Origin: Thiomicrorhabdus lithotrophica
GTDB lineage: Bacteria > Pseudomonadota > Gammaproteobacteria > Thiomicrospirales > Thiomicrospiraceae
Assembly: GCF_029201445.1 (NCBI RefSeq)
Contig: NZ_CP102381.1
Span: 1,612,001 to 1,676,000 of the forward strand
DNA length: 64,000 bases
Reading direction: 5' to 3'
How positions within the stretch are numbered: position 1 is the stretch's first letter; every line of letters begins with the position of its first letter. The translations under genes and the position numbers were made by a program. Below the pieces are notes generated by a model. The model was not told the DNA's origin, searched no databases, and saw nothing but the letters and a program-made list of their open reading frames with translations. Shown piece after piece: positions 26,119 to 36,319 of this stretch.

Positions 26119-26211
26119 GGCCGCAGGCAGGTTTCGAAAGGAGTTTACTCCTTCGCCTAATAGTAGTTGTCGAAGACAGCTGCTAGTAGGTTATAGACTA
26201 ACCATGCGGTC
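26119..26211 (+). ncRNA. Four-way-junction-like structured element upstream of mobV (oriT or RNA candidate)
   Basis: A 7-bp closing stem (GGCCGCA at 26119, TGCGGTC at 26205, one G-T wobble) encloses three hairpins. The first is CGAAAGGAG-TTTA-CTCCTTCG (26135-26155, one bulge). The second is GTAGTTGTC-GAA-GACAGCTGC (26163-26183, two wobbles). The third is GGTTA-TAGAC-TAACC (26189-26203). A T-run follows (GATTTTTTAG). It lies 30 bp before the relaxase start. It may be the oriT, or a structured leader or small RNA controlling mobV. The wobble pairs favour RNA. Confidence 0.45.
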
Positions 26212-26241
26212 ATTCGATTTTTTAGATTTTAGGAGTTGAAT

Positions 26242-27882
26242 ATGACTGGCACAGTAATCGTAAGACTGAAAGGAATTAAAGACGAAGGTAATCTCACACA
26301 TGATTTGGGTGAACGGAATGGACTAAATTATGTAGACCACACAAAGTCTCATCTTAACATGATTGTAATCGGACAACCTTTTGCGGAATCAAAACAAAAA
26401 TTCAAAGAACAGAAGAAATTCATCGTAAACGATTTTAACCAAGAAAAAGCGCAGCAACGACAATTCATTATGCCTGATTTTTTGGATGAGAAAGAGTATG
26501 TAAAAGAAAGGCGTAAGGTTCGTAACTGGCAATCACATATGAAAAGCCATCTTGCAGGATTTATTGGCTTTGGGCATGATGCCCAAGCCAACTCTCTTGA
26601 CCGTGAAAAGATGGATGCGTGTGCCAAAGAATATGTTAAAACTTTGTGTGACCGACATGGTATCGAATTGCTGTATTTAATACGTCATGAAGATGAGACA
26701 ACACCACACTATCACTTTCTTACAACAAACTATAACCCTGCAACAAAGCATACCATTCGATTAGATAGAAACCTCTTACGTAAAGAACAGGATAAGATTG
26801 GTGAGTCTTTTTCCTCAATGGGGTTAACTCGTGGTTTGGACAAACAAGAACGTTTAAAGCTCGCTGCTGAAAAACTGAATCAGCCGATGATAGACGGCCG
26901 TTATAGTGCAGAAGTTTGGAAAGAATCGAATGTCATTCATCGTTCAGTCAAACAACTGCATGAGGACTTACCCTTAGAAATTGAAGATAAAAAAGAAGAG
27001 ATACAACAAATCCAAGCTCAAATCTCAAAACAACAAGCGAAGATTGAAAAGAATCAAAAACTCATTGCCAAGAATGAACATACACTACTTCAACTTGCCA
27101 TCAAAGAAGCAAGTTCACAAGTAAAGCAAGAGAAGATAGAGAAACGTCTGAAAATCTATCAAAAACGCATCAACGATGCTCAGGCTGAAATAGACAGATT
27201 GTCTGTTGAATTCGCCCCACCCAAAACCTCAATCATTGAATACGTGTCTGGGTATGAAAAACCCCTAATAGGTCCGCCTAAACCCACTATCAAAAAAACC
27301 AAAGTGGTGAGCGTTAAGAATGCCAATGCTAGTTACAAAGCCGCTGAAGCTTATAAAAGAAAATTGGAGCAACAAGAGTTTGAGCTTAAAAACCAAAAGG
27401 CCAAAGCAAAGCAGGAACAGTTAGTCATTGAAGAAGAACTGAAAGCCTTCTTCGCTAAACTGGCTTATAAACACATGATGGTCTTTGGCAAACCGTTTGA
27501 TAGCCAAGATGAGATGTTAGATTTTATTAAATGGTTTGATCAAGATACCGGTTGGGTGACCACCAACATTGGAACACGCTTTAAAACCCAAACTGAAAAC
27601 AACCAAGTGGTTCGAGTAGTTGTGGAACATAGCGAAGGAATAAGTGCTAAACAAAAAGCAAAAACCCTACTGTTTGCAACGCATAAAGCAGAAATGACAA
27701 AAGGACACTTTAAAGGACTTGATGAGGTGTTAATCGAATTTTGCAAAATGATGAAACAATCACCAGGAAAATACGACTTTGAGTTAATACTCTCTGATGA
27801 ACAGAAAACCACTTTAACGAAAAATGGGATTTTTGAAGAAGATAATCTACAAGAGTTAGTCTTACCTGGAATGGGCTTGTGA
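26242..27882 (+). CDS. mobV: MobV-family relaxase (Mob_Pre)
   Basis: Protein of 546 aa. It starts MTGTVIVRLKGIKDEGNLTH at the ATG at 26242, placed 6 nt after an AGGAG box. The relaxase signature RHEDETTPHYHFLTT at about residues 150-165 has the metal-binding HxDExxPHxHF pattern of Mob_Pre proteins, which nick oriT to begin conjugative transfer in trans. From about residue 240 it is a long coiled coil (KKEEIQQIQAQISKQQAKIE). No type IV secretion genes are present, so the island would need a helper element. The structured element just upstream is a candidate oriT. Confidence 0.9.
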   Translation: MTGTVIVRLKGIKDEGNLTHDLGERNGLNYVDHTKSHLNMIVIGQPFAESKQKFKEQKKFIVNDFNQEKAQQRQFIMPDFLDEKEYVKERRKVRNWQSHMKSHLAGFIGFGHDAQANSLDREKMDACAKEYVKTLCDRHGIELLYLIRHEDETTPHYHFLTTNYNPATKHTIRLDRNLLRKEQDKIGESFSSMGLTRGLDKQERLKLAAEKLNQPMIDGRYSAEVWKESNVIHRSVKQLHEDLPLEIEDKKEEIQQIQAQISKQQAKIEKNQKLIAKNEHTLLQLAIKEASSQVKQEKIEKRLKIYQKRINDAQAEIDRLSVEFAPPKTSIIEYVSGYEKPLIGPPKPTIKKTKVVSVKNANASYKAAEAYKRKLEQQEFELKNQKAKAKQEQLVIEEELKAFFAKLAYKHMMVFGKPFDSQDEMLDFIKWFDQDTGWVTTNIGTRFKTQTENNQVVRVVVEHSEGISAKQKAKTLLFATHKAEMTKGHFKGLDEVLIEFCKMMKQSPGKYDFELILSDEQKTTLTKNGIFEEDNLQELVLPGMGL

Positions 27883-28015
27883 TGGATTTTTAGGGTAAAA
27901 ATCTATCAAATATTGGGTTTTGTTATGAATGTCGGAAAAAATAAAAAAAACTATATTTATTAATTCGTTGATTTTATACATTGAGGTTGAGCTCACAAAT
28001 TAGGAATCAATTTTT

Positions 28016-28342
28016 ATGAATACAACATCAACAACTTTAAGTCTTGACCAAGCGGCTAGTTATCTGAACTGCAATAAAGAAACAGTTAGAAGATTAGCAC
28101 AAGCTAACAGATTACCTGCGGGTAAAGTCGGTCGTAAATGGATTTATATCCAAAGGGACCTTGAAAACTATATCCGAAAACAATACTCTACTTATGAGAG
28201 TGTTGTGCAAGTTGTTGACAACGATGAGGAATCATTATGTCAATATACCTTAGAAACGACATCTGGTGGATTGAATTCACTTCACCAGATGGAACAAGAA
28301 TACGACGCTCTGCTGCGACTGAAGACAGACAACAAGCGTTAG
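28016..28342 (+). CDS. Excisionase-type DNA-binding protein
   Basis: Protein of 108 aa. Residues 8-60 match the excisionase/MerR-like winged HTH: LDQAASYLNCNKETVRRLAQ, then LPAGKVGRKWIYIQRDLENYI. Such proteins help the integrase excise the element and often repress their own operon. The integrase gene starts inside it, giving a 106-bp overlap, so the C-terminal third of this protein is encoded by DNA that also encodes the integrase N-terminus in another frame. Confidence 0.8.
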   Translation: MNTTSTTLSLDQAASYLNCNKETVRRLAQANRLPAGKVGRKWIYIQRDLENYIRKQYSTYESVVQVVDNDEESLCQYTLETTSGGLNSLHQMEQEYDALLRLKTDNKR

Positions 28343-29257
28343 AATTAGAAGCAAAGCTAAAACACGATTTATGGCGAGTTTATCATTTAGGTGAAAAACC
28401 TCGCATGTTGTGGAAAAAAGCAGTGGTTCGATTCATGCGTGAAAAACAGAACAAAGACTCAAGTAATGAAATAAGTATCTTCAAATACTTGGACCCCTAT
28501 TTTGGCCATTTGTATGTCGATGAAATTCGTCGTATGCACATTGACGACATCATTCAACAACGTTTGAAAGAAGGCGTTACTAATGCAACGGTTAATCGAC
28601 TACTTCAGAAACTCAGAGCGGTATTAAACAAAGCACACAAAGAGTGGGAAGTGAAATGCGACCCACCATATATAAAACTCTTGAAGGAACCTAAAAAGCG
28701 AGTGCGATGGTTGGCAGAACCCGAAGCGCTTAGATTGATTAATGCTTTACCTTCACATATTGCAGATATGGCAACCCTAGCTCTTGAGACAGGATTAAGA
28801 GAATCGAATGTCACCCTACTTCGTTGGGAACAAGTTGATTTCTCGCAACGCATTATCTACATTGAAGGTGATGACATTTTGAAGTCTGAGCAAGCTTTTG
28901 TTGTGCCGTTATCAGATGCCGCTGTGGACGTTATTAAAAGACAAGTAGGCAATCACCCTATCCGGGTGTTTACTTACAAAGGCAACCCTATTAAGCGTGC
29001 CAATACAAAAGTCTTTAAAAACGCCTGTGCTGAATTAGGGATAGAGAATTTTCGTTGGCATGACTTTCGTCATACATGGGCGACATGGCATGTTCAACGA
29101 GGAACACCTTTAGAAGTCCTTCAAGAGCTTGGTGGATGGTCTGATTATAAAATGGTTAAGCGTTACGCTCATTTTACCCATCAGCACCTTCAACAGTATG
29201 TAAACCGCTCCCCTAGCGACGTTCCCACAATTTTCCCCACAAAGGTAAATTTTGGGT

Positions 29258-29259
<2 letters not shown>
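28237..29259 (+). CDS. int: Tyrosine recombinase integrase
   Basis: Site-specific recombinase of 340 aa. The catalytic residues are visible: R188 in LETGLRESNVTLLRW, H275-x-x-R278 in WHDFRHTWATWH, and the nucleophile Y310 in MVKRYAHF. The N-terminus SIYLRNDIWWIEFTSPDGTR is the usual integrase arm/SAM-like start. A ribosome binding site (AGGAATC) precedes the ATG inside the excisionase gene. The gene ends two bases into the att repeat at the initiator tRNA, the usual position for an integrase that inserts at that tRNA. Confidence 0.92.
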
Positions 29260-29392
<133 letters not shown>

Positions 29393-29478
29393 ACAATTTT
29401 TATTTCGTAACGTTTCCGTTTCGATGTGGCGTATTATAGGGAGTTACAGAAATATTACAACCCCCTAATATGCTTTAT

Positions 29479-29799
29479 TTACGCTTTATTTTTTTTAATG
29501 AATTGCTTGAGGTTATAACGATATATAAAACCTGGAAAAGCAAAGATCATAAACATGAAAAAGGCAATGGCATAAAACTCCCATTCTTGGGCAGCCACAT
29601 GTCCCATACTCTTGTTTTCAAGTAGATAGGCAAATAGACCCGTCACTATAAAATACAGGAACCATTCTGCAAAGTTGATCCATACAGATTTTTCTGGAAC
29701 TTTAATAAACACAAGAATTCTATTTGAAAGAATAAATGGAATATTCGATAGAACGATTGCAGTTACTAATAATAACCAAACGGCTTGACTTAAATCCAT
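29479..29799 (-). CDS. DUF2818 membrane protein
   Basis: Membrane protein of 106 aa from the ATG at 29799 (MDLSQAVWLLLVTAIVLSNI), with three hydrophobic segments and the family motif NIPFILSNRI. DUF2818 genes lie directly after nuoN in many proteobacteria, so a role linked to complex I is suspected but unproven. A hairpin terminator after nuoN lies just before its start, so it may have lower or separate expression. Confidence 0.8.
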   Translation of the reverse strand: MDLSQAVWLLLVTAIVLSNIPFILSNRILVFIKVPEKSVWINFAEWFLYFIVTGLFAYLLENKSMGHVAAQEWEFYAIAFFMFMIFAFPGFIYRYNLKQFIKKNKA

Positions 29800-29817
29800 G
29801 CTATATCCTAAAACGTA

Positions 29818-29837
29818 AAAAGCCCGCAGCACGGGCT
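29818..29837 (-). terminator. Terminator after nuoN
   Basis: Minus strand AGCCCG-TGCTG-CGGGCT followed by TTTT; it closes the nuo operon before the DUF2818 gene. Confidence 0.75.
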
Positions 29838-29860
29838 CTTATTAATCTAAATGTATGTAT

Positions 29861-31306
29861 TTATAAAGATGTAAGACTCTGATAAGTTAAGTTTATTAAT
29901 GAACTTGGAACTAGACCAAGAACTAATAAAGCCAAGGCAAAGAAACTGACTGCCAAGTTAGAACCAGAGCTTGTTGTTTCAATTGGTGAAGTATCTTCAG
30001 GTTTATCGAAATACATCGCTTTAACCACTTTTAAGTAGTAGAAAGCACTGATTACAGCCATGATGACACCTAGTACAGCAATCCAAACAAACCCTGCTTT
30101 AATAACTTCTTCAATAACAATGATTTTAGCCCAGAAACCGATAAACGGTGGAATACCAGCCATTGAGAACAGAATAATTAACATCATGAAGGCTAACCAA
30201 GGGCTACGAGCGTTTAATCCAACAAAGTCAGAAATTTTATCAAATTCATTACCTGTTTTAGATAGCGCTACAATCATACCAAAACCTGCCACACCGGTAA
30301 TTGCGTAAACGATGACATAAAACATTGATGCCGCGTAGCCTTCTGGAGTAGCTGCGATAACACCTAACAACAAGAAACCAACGTGACCAATACCTGAATA
30401 AGCCAGCATACGCTTTAGATTATCTTGCACAATCGCAATGAGTGAACCTACAACCATTGATAAAACTGAAATCATGATAATAAGTGATTGCCAATCTTCT
30501 ACCAGGCCTGGTAAAGCTTCTTCTAGCAAACGGTATAGCATTGCAAAACCAGCTATTTTAGGCGCCGTACCTAAATAAAGTGTTACCGCTGATGGTGCAC
30601 CCTGGTATACGTCTGGCATCCACATATGGAATGGAACCGCACCTAGTTTAAAGGCTAAACCAATGACTACAAATACAACACCAAAAGATAATACAACCTT
30701 ATCAACATTGCCTGATTCTATTATTTTCGCCATTTCTGGGAATGTGATTGAACCTGTCGCGCCATAAAGCATAGAAAAACCATACAACAACATACCTGTT
30801 GCTAGCGCACCTAATACGAAGTACTTTATGGCGGCTTCAAGACCTTGTCGATAGTCCTTTCTTAATGCAATCATTGCGTACATTGCTAGAGACATGATTT
30901 CAAGACCAATGAACATAGTAATCATGTTATGAGCAGAAATCATAACAAACATACCTAGCACACCAAACAGCCCTAGTATGAAGAATTCACCACTATAGAA
31001 TTTGTGTTGCAGCAAATATTCACGAGAGAATAGGAATATCCCTAAACTGACAAGAACAGTGAATAACTTAAGTACATCAGCGAAACTGTCTCGAACAAAA
31101 CTACCATCAAAAGTAATGACTTGAACGGTAGTAAAGCTTGAAAGAACTAAATAACCAACCACAACCAAACTAATTTGAGTTGCGTAGTAGGTTGCAAATT
31201 GATAGCGTTTAGACCAAAAAGTATCTGCTATCAAAATAAAGGAAATGAGTCCTAAAAGCACCATTTCTGGAATAGCTGGTGCGAAAGACGGAATAACAAA
31301 ATTCAT
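29861..31306 (-). CDS. nuoN: NADH-quinone oxidoreductase subunit N
   Basis: Membrane subunit of 481 aa of complex I, one of three antiporter-like proton channels. It has about 14 hydrophobic segments and the Proton_antipo_M blocks FKLGAVPFHMWMPDVYQGAP, with the conserved lysine, and NLKRMLAYSGIGHVGF. Last core gene of the 14-gene nuo operon, 23 bp after nuoM and followed by a terminator. Confidence 0.97.
   Translation of the reverse strand: MNFVIPSFAPAIPEMVLLGLISFILIADTFWSKRYQFATYYATQISLVVVGYLVLSSFTTVQVITFDGSFVRDSFADVLKLFTVLVSLGIFLFSREYLLQHKFYSGEFFILGLFGVLGMFVMISAHNMITMFIGLEIMSLAMYAMIALRKDYRQGLEAAIKYFVLGALATGMLLYGFSMLYGATGSITFPEMAKIIESGNVDKVVLSFGVVFVVIGLAFKLGAVPFHMWMPDVYQGAPSAVTLYLGTAPKIAGFAMLYRLLEEALPGLVEDWQSLIIMISVLSMVVGSLIAIVQDNLKRMLAYSGIGHVGFLLLGVIAATPEGYAASMFYVIVYAITGVAGFGMIVALSKTGNEFDKISDFVGLNARSPWLAFMMLIILFSMAGIPPFIGFWAKIIVIEEVIKAGFVWIAVLGVIMAVISAFYYLKVVKAMYFDKPEDTSPIETTSSGSNLAVSFFALALLVLGLVPSSLINLTYQSLTSL
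30501..30512. repeat. ACCAGGCCTGGT palindrome
   Basis: Exact copy inside nuoN, in the segment encoding LPGLVED. Confidence 0.8.
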
Positions 31307-31329
31307 ATAATTAACTCACCTATATCCGA

Positions 31330-32844
31330 TTAAAGTTTAGACGTTGTTGCTTGAACTAATAAGTTCTCTACAGAAGTGTGCATCACTTCCATAAGAGGTC
31401 CAGGGTATACCCCTAACCCAACAACAGCTATTGCTAGAACAGCCATAATGGCAAATTCACGTTTGTTTAGATCGGACAATTGTTCGACATTTTCGTTGGT
31501 AACAGCGCCAAAGAATACACGCTTAACCATCCATAAGGTATAAGCTGCACCAATAACTAAAGTTAAGGCTGCTAAAGTACCGTACCAAAGGTTCGCTTTA
31601 AACGAACTGATGATAACCATGAATTCTCCAACAAAGCCTGAAGTACCTGGTAGACCCACGTTTGCCATAGCAAATAGAACGGCAAAGAATACAAACCATG
31701 GCATTTTGTTAACCACACCACCATAAGCAGAAATTTCACGGGTATGCATACGGTCATATAAAACACCAATAGCAAGGAACATAGCACCAGAGATGAATCC
31801 GTGTGAAATCATCTGAACCATTGCACCTTCCATACCGATTTGTGCGCCCTGCATGGTGCCTGTGTTTTGCATGATGTCATATACTAAGAACATACCTAGT
31901 GTTACAAACCCCATGTGTGAAATTGAAGAGTATGCAACCAGTTTTTTCATATCACTTTGAACCATCGCAACAATACCGATGTATACGATCGCAATTAGAG
32001 ATAAACCAATAATTAGCCAGTCTAAAGTCATTGATGCATCAGGCGTAATTGGTAGGCTGAAACGAACAAAACCGTAACCCCCCATCTTAAGCATGATTGC
32101 CGCTAGTACTACAGAACCTGCTGTAGGAGCTTCAACGTGAGCATCTGGTAACCAAGTATGTACTGGAAACATTGGAATCTTTACAGCAAATGCGAGTAAG
32201 AAAGCGATAAAAATTAAGATTTGAACCGTCATACCTAGCTGCATTGTATGGAAATCTAAAATCGCGAAGCTTCCAGACTGGTAATACATGTAGATGAATG
32301 AAATTAACATAAATACCGAACCAAAGAAGGTATACAGGAAAAATTTCATTGTTGCATATACACGTCTTGGTCCACCCCATTTACCAATTACGATAAACAT
32401 TGGAATCAGTAACGCTTCCCAGAAAACATAGAACAAAATTGAGTCTAATGCGACAAAGACACCAACCATGATTCCGCCCATAATAAGGAAGGCACCCATG
32501 TATTGTTCAACACGGTCTTTAATAACATCCCATGCAGAAGCAATAACTAATACTTGTGTAAAAGTCGTTAAAAGCACTAAAGGCATTGAAAGTCCATCTA
32601 CCGCCAAATGGTAGTAGATATTAAACATTGGAATCCAAGCCACTTTCTCTTCAAACTGCATAGCAGAAGTTGTGGTATCAAAATTTAGCCACAAAGGTAT
32701 TGAAAGAATAAATGTTAACCCTGCAACAGCAAGAGATAACCACTTAGCGACTGATGGGTTATTTCGCCCAGCAAATAAAACTAGTAGACCACCAATAATT
32801 GGTAGCCACACTAGTGTGCTTAAAATAGGATAGCTTGATAGCAT
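31330..32844 (-). CDS. nuoM: NADH-quinone oxidoreductase subunit M
   Basis: Antiporter-like subunit of 504 aa in the complex I membrane arm. Typical blocks: FWEALLIPMFIVIGKWGG, FAVKIPMFPVHTWLPDAHVEAP with the channel lysine, and MKKLVAYSSISHMGFV. Normal length for the family. It lies between nuoL and nuoN with short gaps (31 and 23 bp). Confidence 0.97.
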   Translation of the reverse strand: MLSSYPILSTLVWLPIIGGLLVLFAGRNNPSVAKWLSLAVAGLTFILSIPLWLNFDTTTSAMQFEEKVAWIPMFNIYYHLAVDGLSMPLVLLTTFTQVLVIASAWDVIKDRVEQYMGAFLIMGGIMVGVFVALDSILFYVFWEALLIPMFIVIGKWGGPRRVYATMKFFLYTFFGSVFMLISFIYMYYQSGSFAILDFHTMQLGMTVQILIFIAFLLAFAVKIPMFPVHTWLPDAHVEAPTAGSVVLAAIMLKMGGYGFVRFSLPITPDASMTLDWLIIGLSLIAIVYIGIVAMVQSDMKKLVAYSSISHMGFVTLGMFLVYDIMQNTGTMQGAQIGMEGAMVQMISHGFISGAMFLAIGVLYDRMHTREISAYGGVVNKMPWFVFFAVLFAMANVGLPGTSGFVGEFMVIISSFKANLWYGTLAALTLVIGAAYTLWMVKRVFFGAVTNENVEQLSDLNKREFAIMAVLAIAVVGLGVYPGPLMEVMHTSVENLLVQATTSKL

Positions 32845-32875
32845 GTAGTCTATTCCCTTCTTCTTATTCTTTTAA

Positions 32876-34849
32876 TTACCACAGAGTCCAAACTAGCATC
32901 GCTAGCAGACCAAAAATCATCACAAACGCATAGTGGTACATCAAGCCAGTCTGAGACTGACGTAATGCACTTGCAGAGTTAGCAACCGCCATAAATGTAT
33001 TTGTAACCATTCCTACATCAATCAATTTGACATCAATTGCACGTGTAAAGAACTTACCAAGTTTTTGACCACCTTCTACAAAGATGATTTCATTCAGACG
33101 ATCAAAACCGTATGCATTGTCTAACACGTAGAATCCACGAGGACACATATCTTTTAACCTACCAGGGATACTTGGCACCTTGATATACATCAACCAGGCT
33201 AAGAACACACCAGACAATGCCAAGAATACAGGTAGAGTCATGAACGAATGAACAATCATGTCTACAACACCATGATAGTAGTTGTTGTATACAGCTAGCA
33301 TTGTGTCATTTTCTGGAAGAATCTTAATCGCTTCACCAAAATAAGTACCATTCAGCATTGGCTCAATCATAGGTAAGCCCATTACAGCAGCCGGAATTGC
33401 TAACAGTACAAGCGGTAATGTAACAACCCATGGAGATTCTTTAATTTGATGAGTCTTAACGTATTCGCTCTCTTGGCCATGGAAGACTAAGAAGAACATA
33501 CGGAAGCTATAGAATGCTGTAACAAGAACACCTGCTAACAACAATACATAGGCAAAAGTAGCACCAAAACGTTGTGATTCATCAAGTGACAGTAAAATAC
33601 TGTCTTTAGAGAAGAATCCAGAGAAACCAGGGAAACCAATTAACGCTAAAGAACCGATTAACATTGCTGCATAAGTAATTGGCATATATTTACGTAAGCC
33701 ACCCATATCACGAATATCTTGCTTATGATGCATCGCGATAATGACAGAACCTGCTGCTAAGAATAACAATGCCTTGAAGAATGCGTGCGTCAATACATGG
33801 AACATACCTGCTGCATAAGCTGAAGCACCCATAGCCGCTGTCATGTAACCTAGCTGAGATAGGGTTGAATAAGCAACAACACGTTTAATATCGTTTTGAA
33901 TTAAACCCAACAAGCCCATCATGAATGCCGTTAACGCACCGATAATTAATACAAAACTTAAGGCCGTTTCTGACATTTCAAATGCAGGAGATAAACGCGC
34001 TACCATAAAGATACCCGCTGTTACCATCGTTGCAGCGTGAATCAAGGCTGAAATAGGTGTAGGACCTTCCATCGACTCAGGTAACCACACATGTAAAGGC
34101 ATCTGTGCTGATTTACCCATAGCACCAACAAACAGTAGGATTAACATCAGAGTAATCATTGACCATTCAACACCAGGAATGATTTCAATCATCACGTCAC
34201 CCTTAGATGACAACTGTGCAAAAAACACGTTGTAGTCCATAGTATTGAAGTATACAAATACAACAGCAATACCCAGGATGAACCCAAAGTCACCAACACG
34301 GTTCACTAAGAATGCTTTTAAGTTAGCTTGAATCGCAGACTCACGTTTCATGTAGAAACCAATCAATAGGTATGAGACTAAACCTACAGCTTCCCAACCA
34401 AAGAAAAGTTGTAAGAAGTTATTAGCCATGACCAAAGATAGCATTGAGAATGTGAATAAAGAGATATAACTGAAGAAACGCTGATAATAAGGATTATCAT
34501 GATCGTAATCTTCATCATGATCCATATAACCGATTGTGTAGATATGCACCATTAATGAAACAAATGTCACAACTAACATCATAGTTGCTGATAGTTCATC
34601 AATCATGAATCCTAATTCAAATTTAACACCATCACTGACAAACCAGGTATATAGACTAGCGTTATAAGCAGCAGCTCCATTTAAAACGAATTCAACAAAT
34701 ACATAAGCAGCTAAAACAGTTGAAACTGCGACACCAGCGATAGTTGAATAGTGAGCACCTTTGCGCCCAACTTGTCGGCCAAATAAACCGGCAATGATTG
34801 AACCAACCAGTGGTGCAATCAGAATAACAGTAAGAATCGTATGCAACAT
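32876..34849 (-). CDS. nuoL: NADH-quinone oxidoreductase subunit L
   Basis: Largest antiporter-like subunit of complex I, 657 aa, which carries the long lateral helix at its C-terminus. Blocks seen: FFGWEAVGLVSYLLIGFY, MGKSAQMPLHVWLPESMEGP, HAATMVTAGIFMVARLSP and DIKRVVAYSTLSQLGYM. I prefer the ATG at 34849, with an AGGGG box 9 nt upstream, to the TTG at 34855. The start lies 7 bp after the nuoK stop. Confidence 0.97.
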   Translation of the reverse strand: MLHTILTVILIAPLVGSIIAGLFGRQVGRKGAHYSTIAGVAVSTVLAAYVFVEFVLNGAAAYNASLYTWFVSDGVKFELGFMIDELSATMMLVVTFVSLMVHIYTIGYMDHDEDYDHDNPYYQRFFSYISLFTFSMLSLVMANNFLQLFFGWEAVGLVSYLLIGFYMKRESAIQANLKAFLVNRVGDFGFILGIAVVFVYFNTMDYNVFFAQLSSKGDVMIEIIPGVEWSMITLMLILLFVGAMGKSAQMPLHVWLPESMEGPTPISALIHAATMVTAGIFMVARLSPAFEMSETALSFVLIIGALTAFMMGLLGLIQNDIKRVVAYSTLSQLGYMTAAMGASAYAAGMFHVLTHAFFKALLFLAAGSVIIAMHHKQDIRDMGGLRKYMPITYAAMLIGSLALIGFPGFSGFFSKDSILLSLDESQRFGATFAYVLLLAGVLVTAFYSFRMFFLVFHGQESEYVKTHQIKESPWVVTLPLVLLAIPAAVMGLPMIEPMLNGTYFGEAIKILPENDTMLAVYNNYYHGVVDMIVHSFMTLPVFLALSGVFLAWLMYIKVPSIPGRLKDMCPRGFYVLDNAYGFDRLNEIIFVEGGQKLGKFFTRAIDVKLIDVGMVTNTFMAVANSASALRQSQTGLMYHYAFVMIFGLLAMLVWTLW

Positions 34850-34855
34850 CAACAA

Positions 34856-35161
34856 CTACCCCTTCAGTGATCCAAGATCATCAACATTGATGCTCTTACG
34901 ATTACGGAATACTAGAACAATAATAGCCAGACCAATTGCTGCTTCAGCAGCGGCAACAGTAAGGATAAAGAAAACAAATATTTGTCCTGTCACATCGTTT
35001 AAATAATGTGAAAAAGCTACTAAGTTAGTATTAACAGCTAGGAGTAATAATTCGATTGACATAAGCAGCACGATGACATTTTTTCTGTTTAGAAAAATAC
35101 CCGCCATACTAATCATAAAAAGTACTGCACCAAAGATTAGGTAATCAGATAAAGCAATCAT
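34856..35161 (-). CDS. nuoK: NADH-quinone oxidoreductase subunit K
   Basis: Small membrane subunit of 101 aa with three transmembrane helices. The buried Glu residues of the proton path are in [15 protein letters not shown] and [13 protein letters not shown]. The start overlaps the nuoJ stop by 4 bp (ATGA type), indicating coupled translation. Confidence 0.96.
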   Translation of the reverse strand: MIALSDYLIFGAVLFMISMAGIFLNRKNVIVLLMSIELLLLAVNTNLVAFSHYLNDVTGQIFVFFILTVAAAEAAIGLAIIVLVFRNRKSINVDDLGSLKG

Positions 35162-35799
35162 TTGTCATCCTCCTCTTTAGAAACAATGTCTTTTTCAATA
35201 ACGGTTTCCATCTTAACCATGCGGAAACGATCAGCTGCTAATGTTTTAACCTGCTTATCAATATCTTGATAACGAACTTCAGTAGTTGGTCGGCGGCGTA
35301 ATGTTAAAGCGATGGCTGCAACAATACCTAAAAGTAAAAGTACAGCAGCTAGAACAAATGCATAAGCGTGCGTTGTGTATAAAGGGATAGCAATCGCTTC
35401 AGTGTTGCTATAGTTAGCAGGATGAACTACTGGTGAACCTGTCACCTCTAAACCAAAATGTTCTGGTCCAATGACCATATACATTAAGGCAAAAATAGCG
35501 GCTGCAGCCATAGCTCCTAAAGGTAAATATCTAGTAAAACCTTCTTTCAAAATTGCCATATTGATGTCTAACATCATGACAACAAATAAGAAAAGCACCA
35601 TTACTGCACCTACATAAACCAATATCAGTACCAAGCCTAAGAATTCAGCTTGAGCCATAATCCATATACCTGCGGTAGATATAAACGCAAGTACTAACCA
35701 AAGCGCTGCCTTAACAGGGTTTTTAACTGAAATCATCATCAAGCCAGCAATTGTTGCAATCGTAGCTAGAAGATAAAAGATGAATTGTTCAAATGTCAT
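35158..35799 (-). CDS. nuoJ: NADH-quinone oxidoreductase subunit J
   Basis: Membrane subunit of 213 aa with five hydrophobic segments and the family block [23 protein letters not shown] charged C-terminal tail ([13 protein letters not shown]) extends into the cytoplasm. It lies 17 bp after nuoI and overlaps nuoK by 4 bp. Confidence 0.96.
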   Translation of the reverse strand: MTFEQFIFYLLATIATIAGLMMISVKNPVKAALWLVLAFISTAGIWIMAQAEFLGLVLILVYVGAVMVLFLFVVMMLDINMAILKEGFTRYLPLGAMAAAAIFALMYMVIGPEHFGLEVTGSPVVHPANYSNTEAIAIPLYTTHAYAFVLAAVLLLLGIVAAIALTLRRRPTTEVRYQDIDKQVKTLAADRFRMVKMETVIEKDIVSKEEDDK

Positions 35800-35816
35800 A
35801 GCAATCTCTCTTTCTA

Positions 35817-36308
35817 TTAACGATATTTAGCATCAACTGCTCTATCGGCAGCAATTTGCTCTTCATGTTCATCACCAAAAGCCAATAAATCTTCTTTAGT
35901 ACGAATATGTGGTCCACGCTCTTGGAACTCATATTCAAAAACACGTGTTTCAACAATTGCATCTACAGGGCAGGCTTCTTCACAGAAACCGCAGTAGATG
36001 CACTTAAACATATCAATATCGTATTGCGTAGTACGTCGAGAACCATCATCACGCTCTTCAGACTCAATTGTAATTGCGTTTGCAGGGCAAACCGCTTCAC
36101 ATAACTTACAAGCGATACAACGCTCTTCACCATTTTCGTAACGACGTAAAGCATGGTGACCTCTAAAACGAGGAGATAGAGGCGTTTTTTCTTCCGGATA
36201 ACGTACTGTTATCTTTCTTTTAAAGAGGTATTTTCCTGTAACTGAAAGCCCTTTGAAAAGCTCAGTAAGACCCCAGGTTTTTATTTGATGTTTTAAAAAT
36301 TTACCCAT
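35817..36308 (-). CDS. nuoI: NADH-quinone oxidoreductase subunit I
   Basis: Ferredoxin-like subunit of 163 aa carrying two [4Fe-4S] clusters (N6a/N6b): [15 protein letters not shown] and [15 protein letters not shown]. It passes electrons to NuoB. The N-terminal amphipathic helices ([13 protein letters not shown]) contact the membrane arm. Confidence 0.97.
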   Translation of the reverse strand: MGKFLKHQIKTWGLTELFKGLSVTGKYLFKRKITVRYPEEKTPLSPRFRGHHALRRYENGEERCIACKLCEAVCPANAITIESEERDDGSRRTTQYDIDMFKCIYCGFCEEACPVDAIVETRVFEYEFQERGPHIRTKEDLLAFGDEHEEQIAADRAVDAKYR

Positions 36309-36319
36309 GTCTGCCTCTA

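Noticed and set aside
26119-26211. A tRNA gene
   Set aside because: The closing stem is 7 bp, but there is no T-loop consensus, no anticodon-like arm of correct size, and no CCA or discriminator in place.
30060-30308. Antisense open frames inside nuo, glmM, ftsH and other genes
   Set aside because: They lie opposite well-conserved genes, lack ribosome binding sites and have no domain content.
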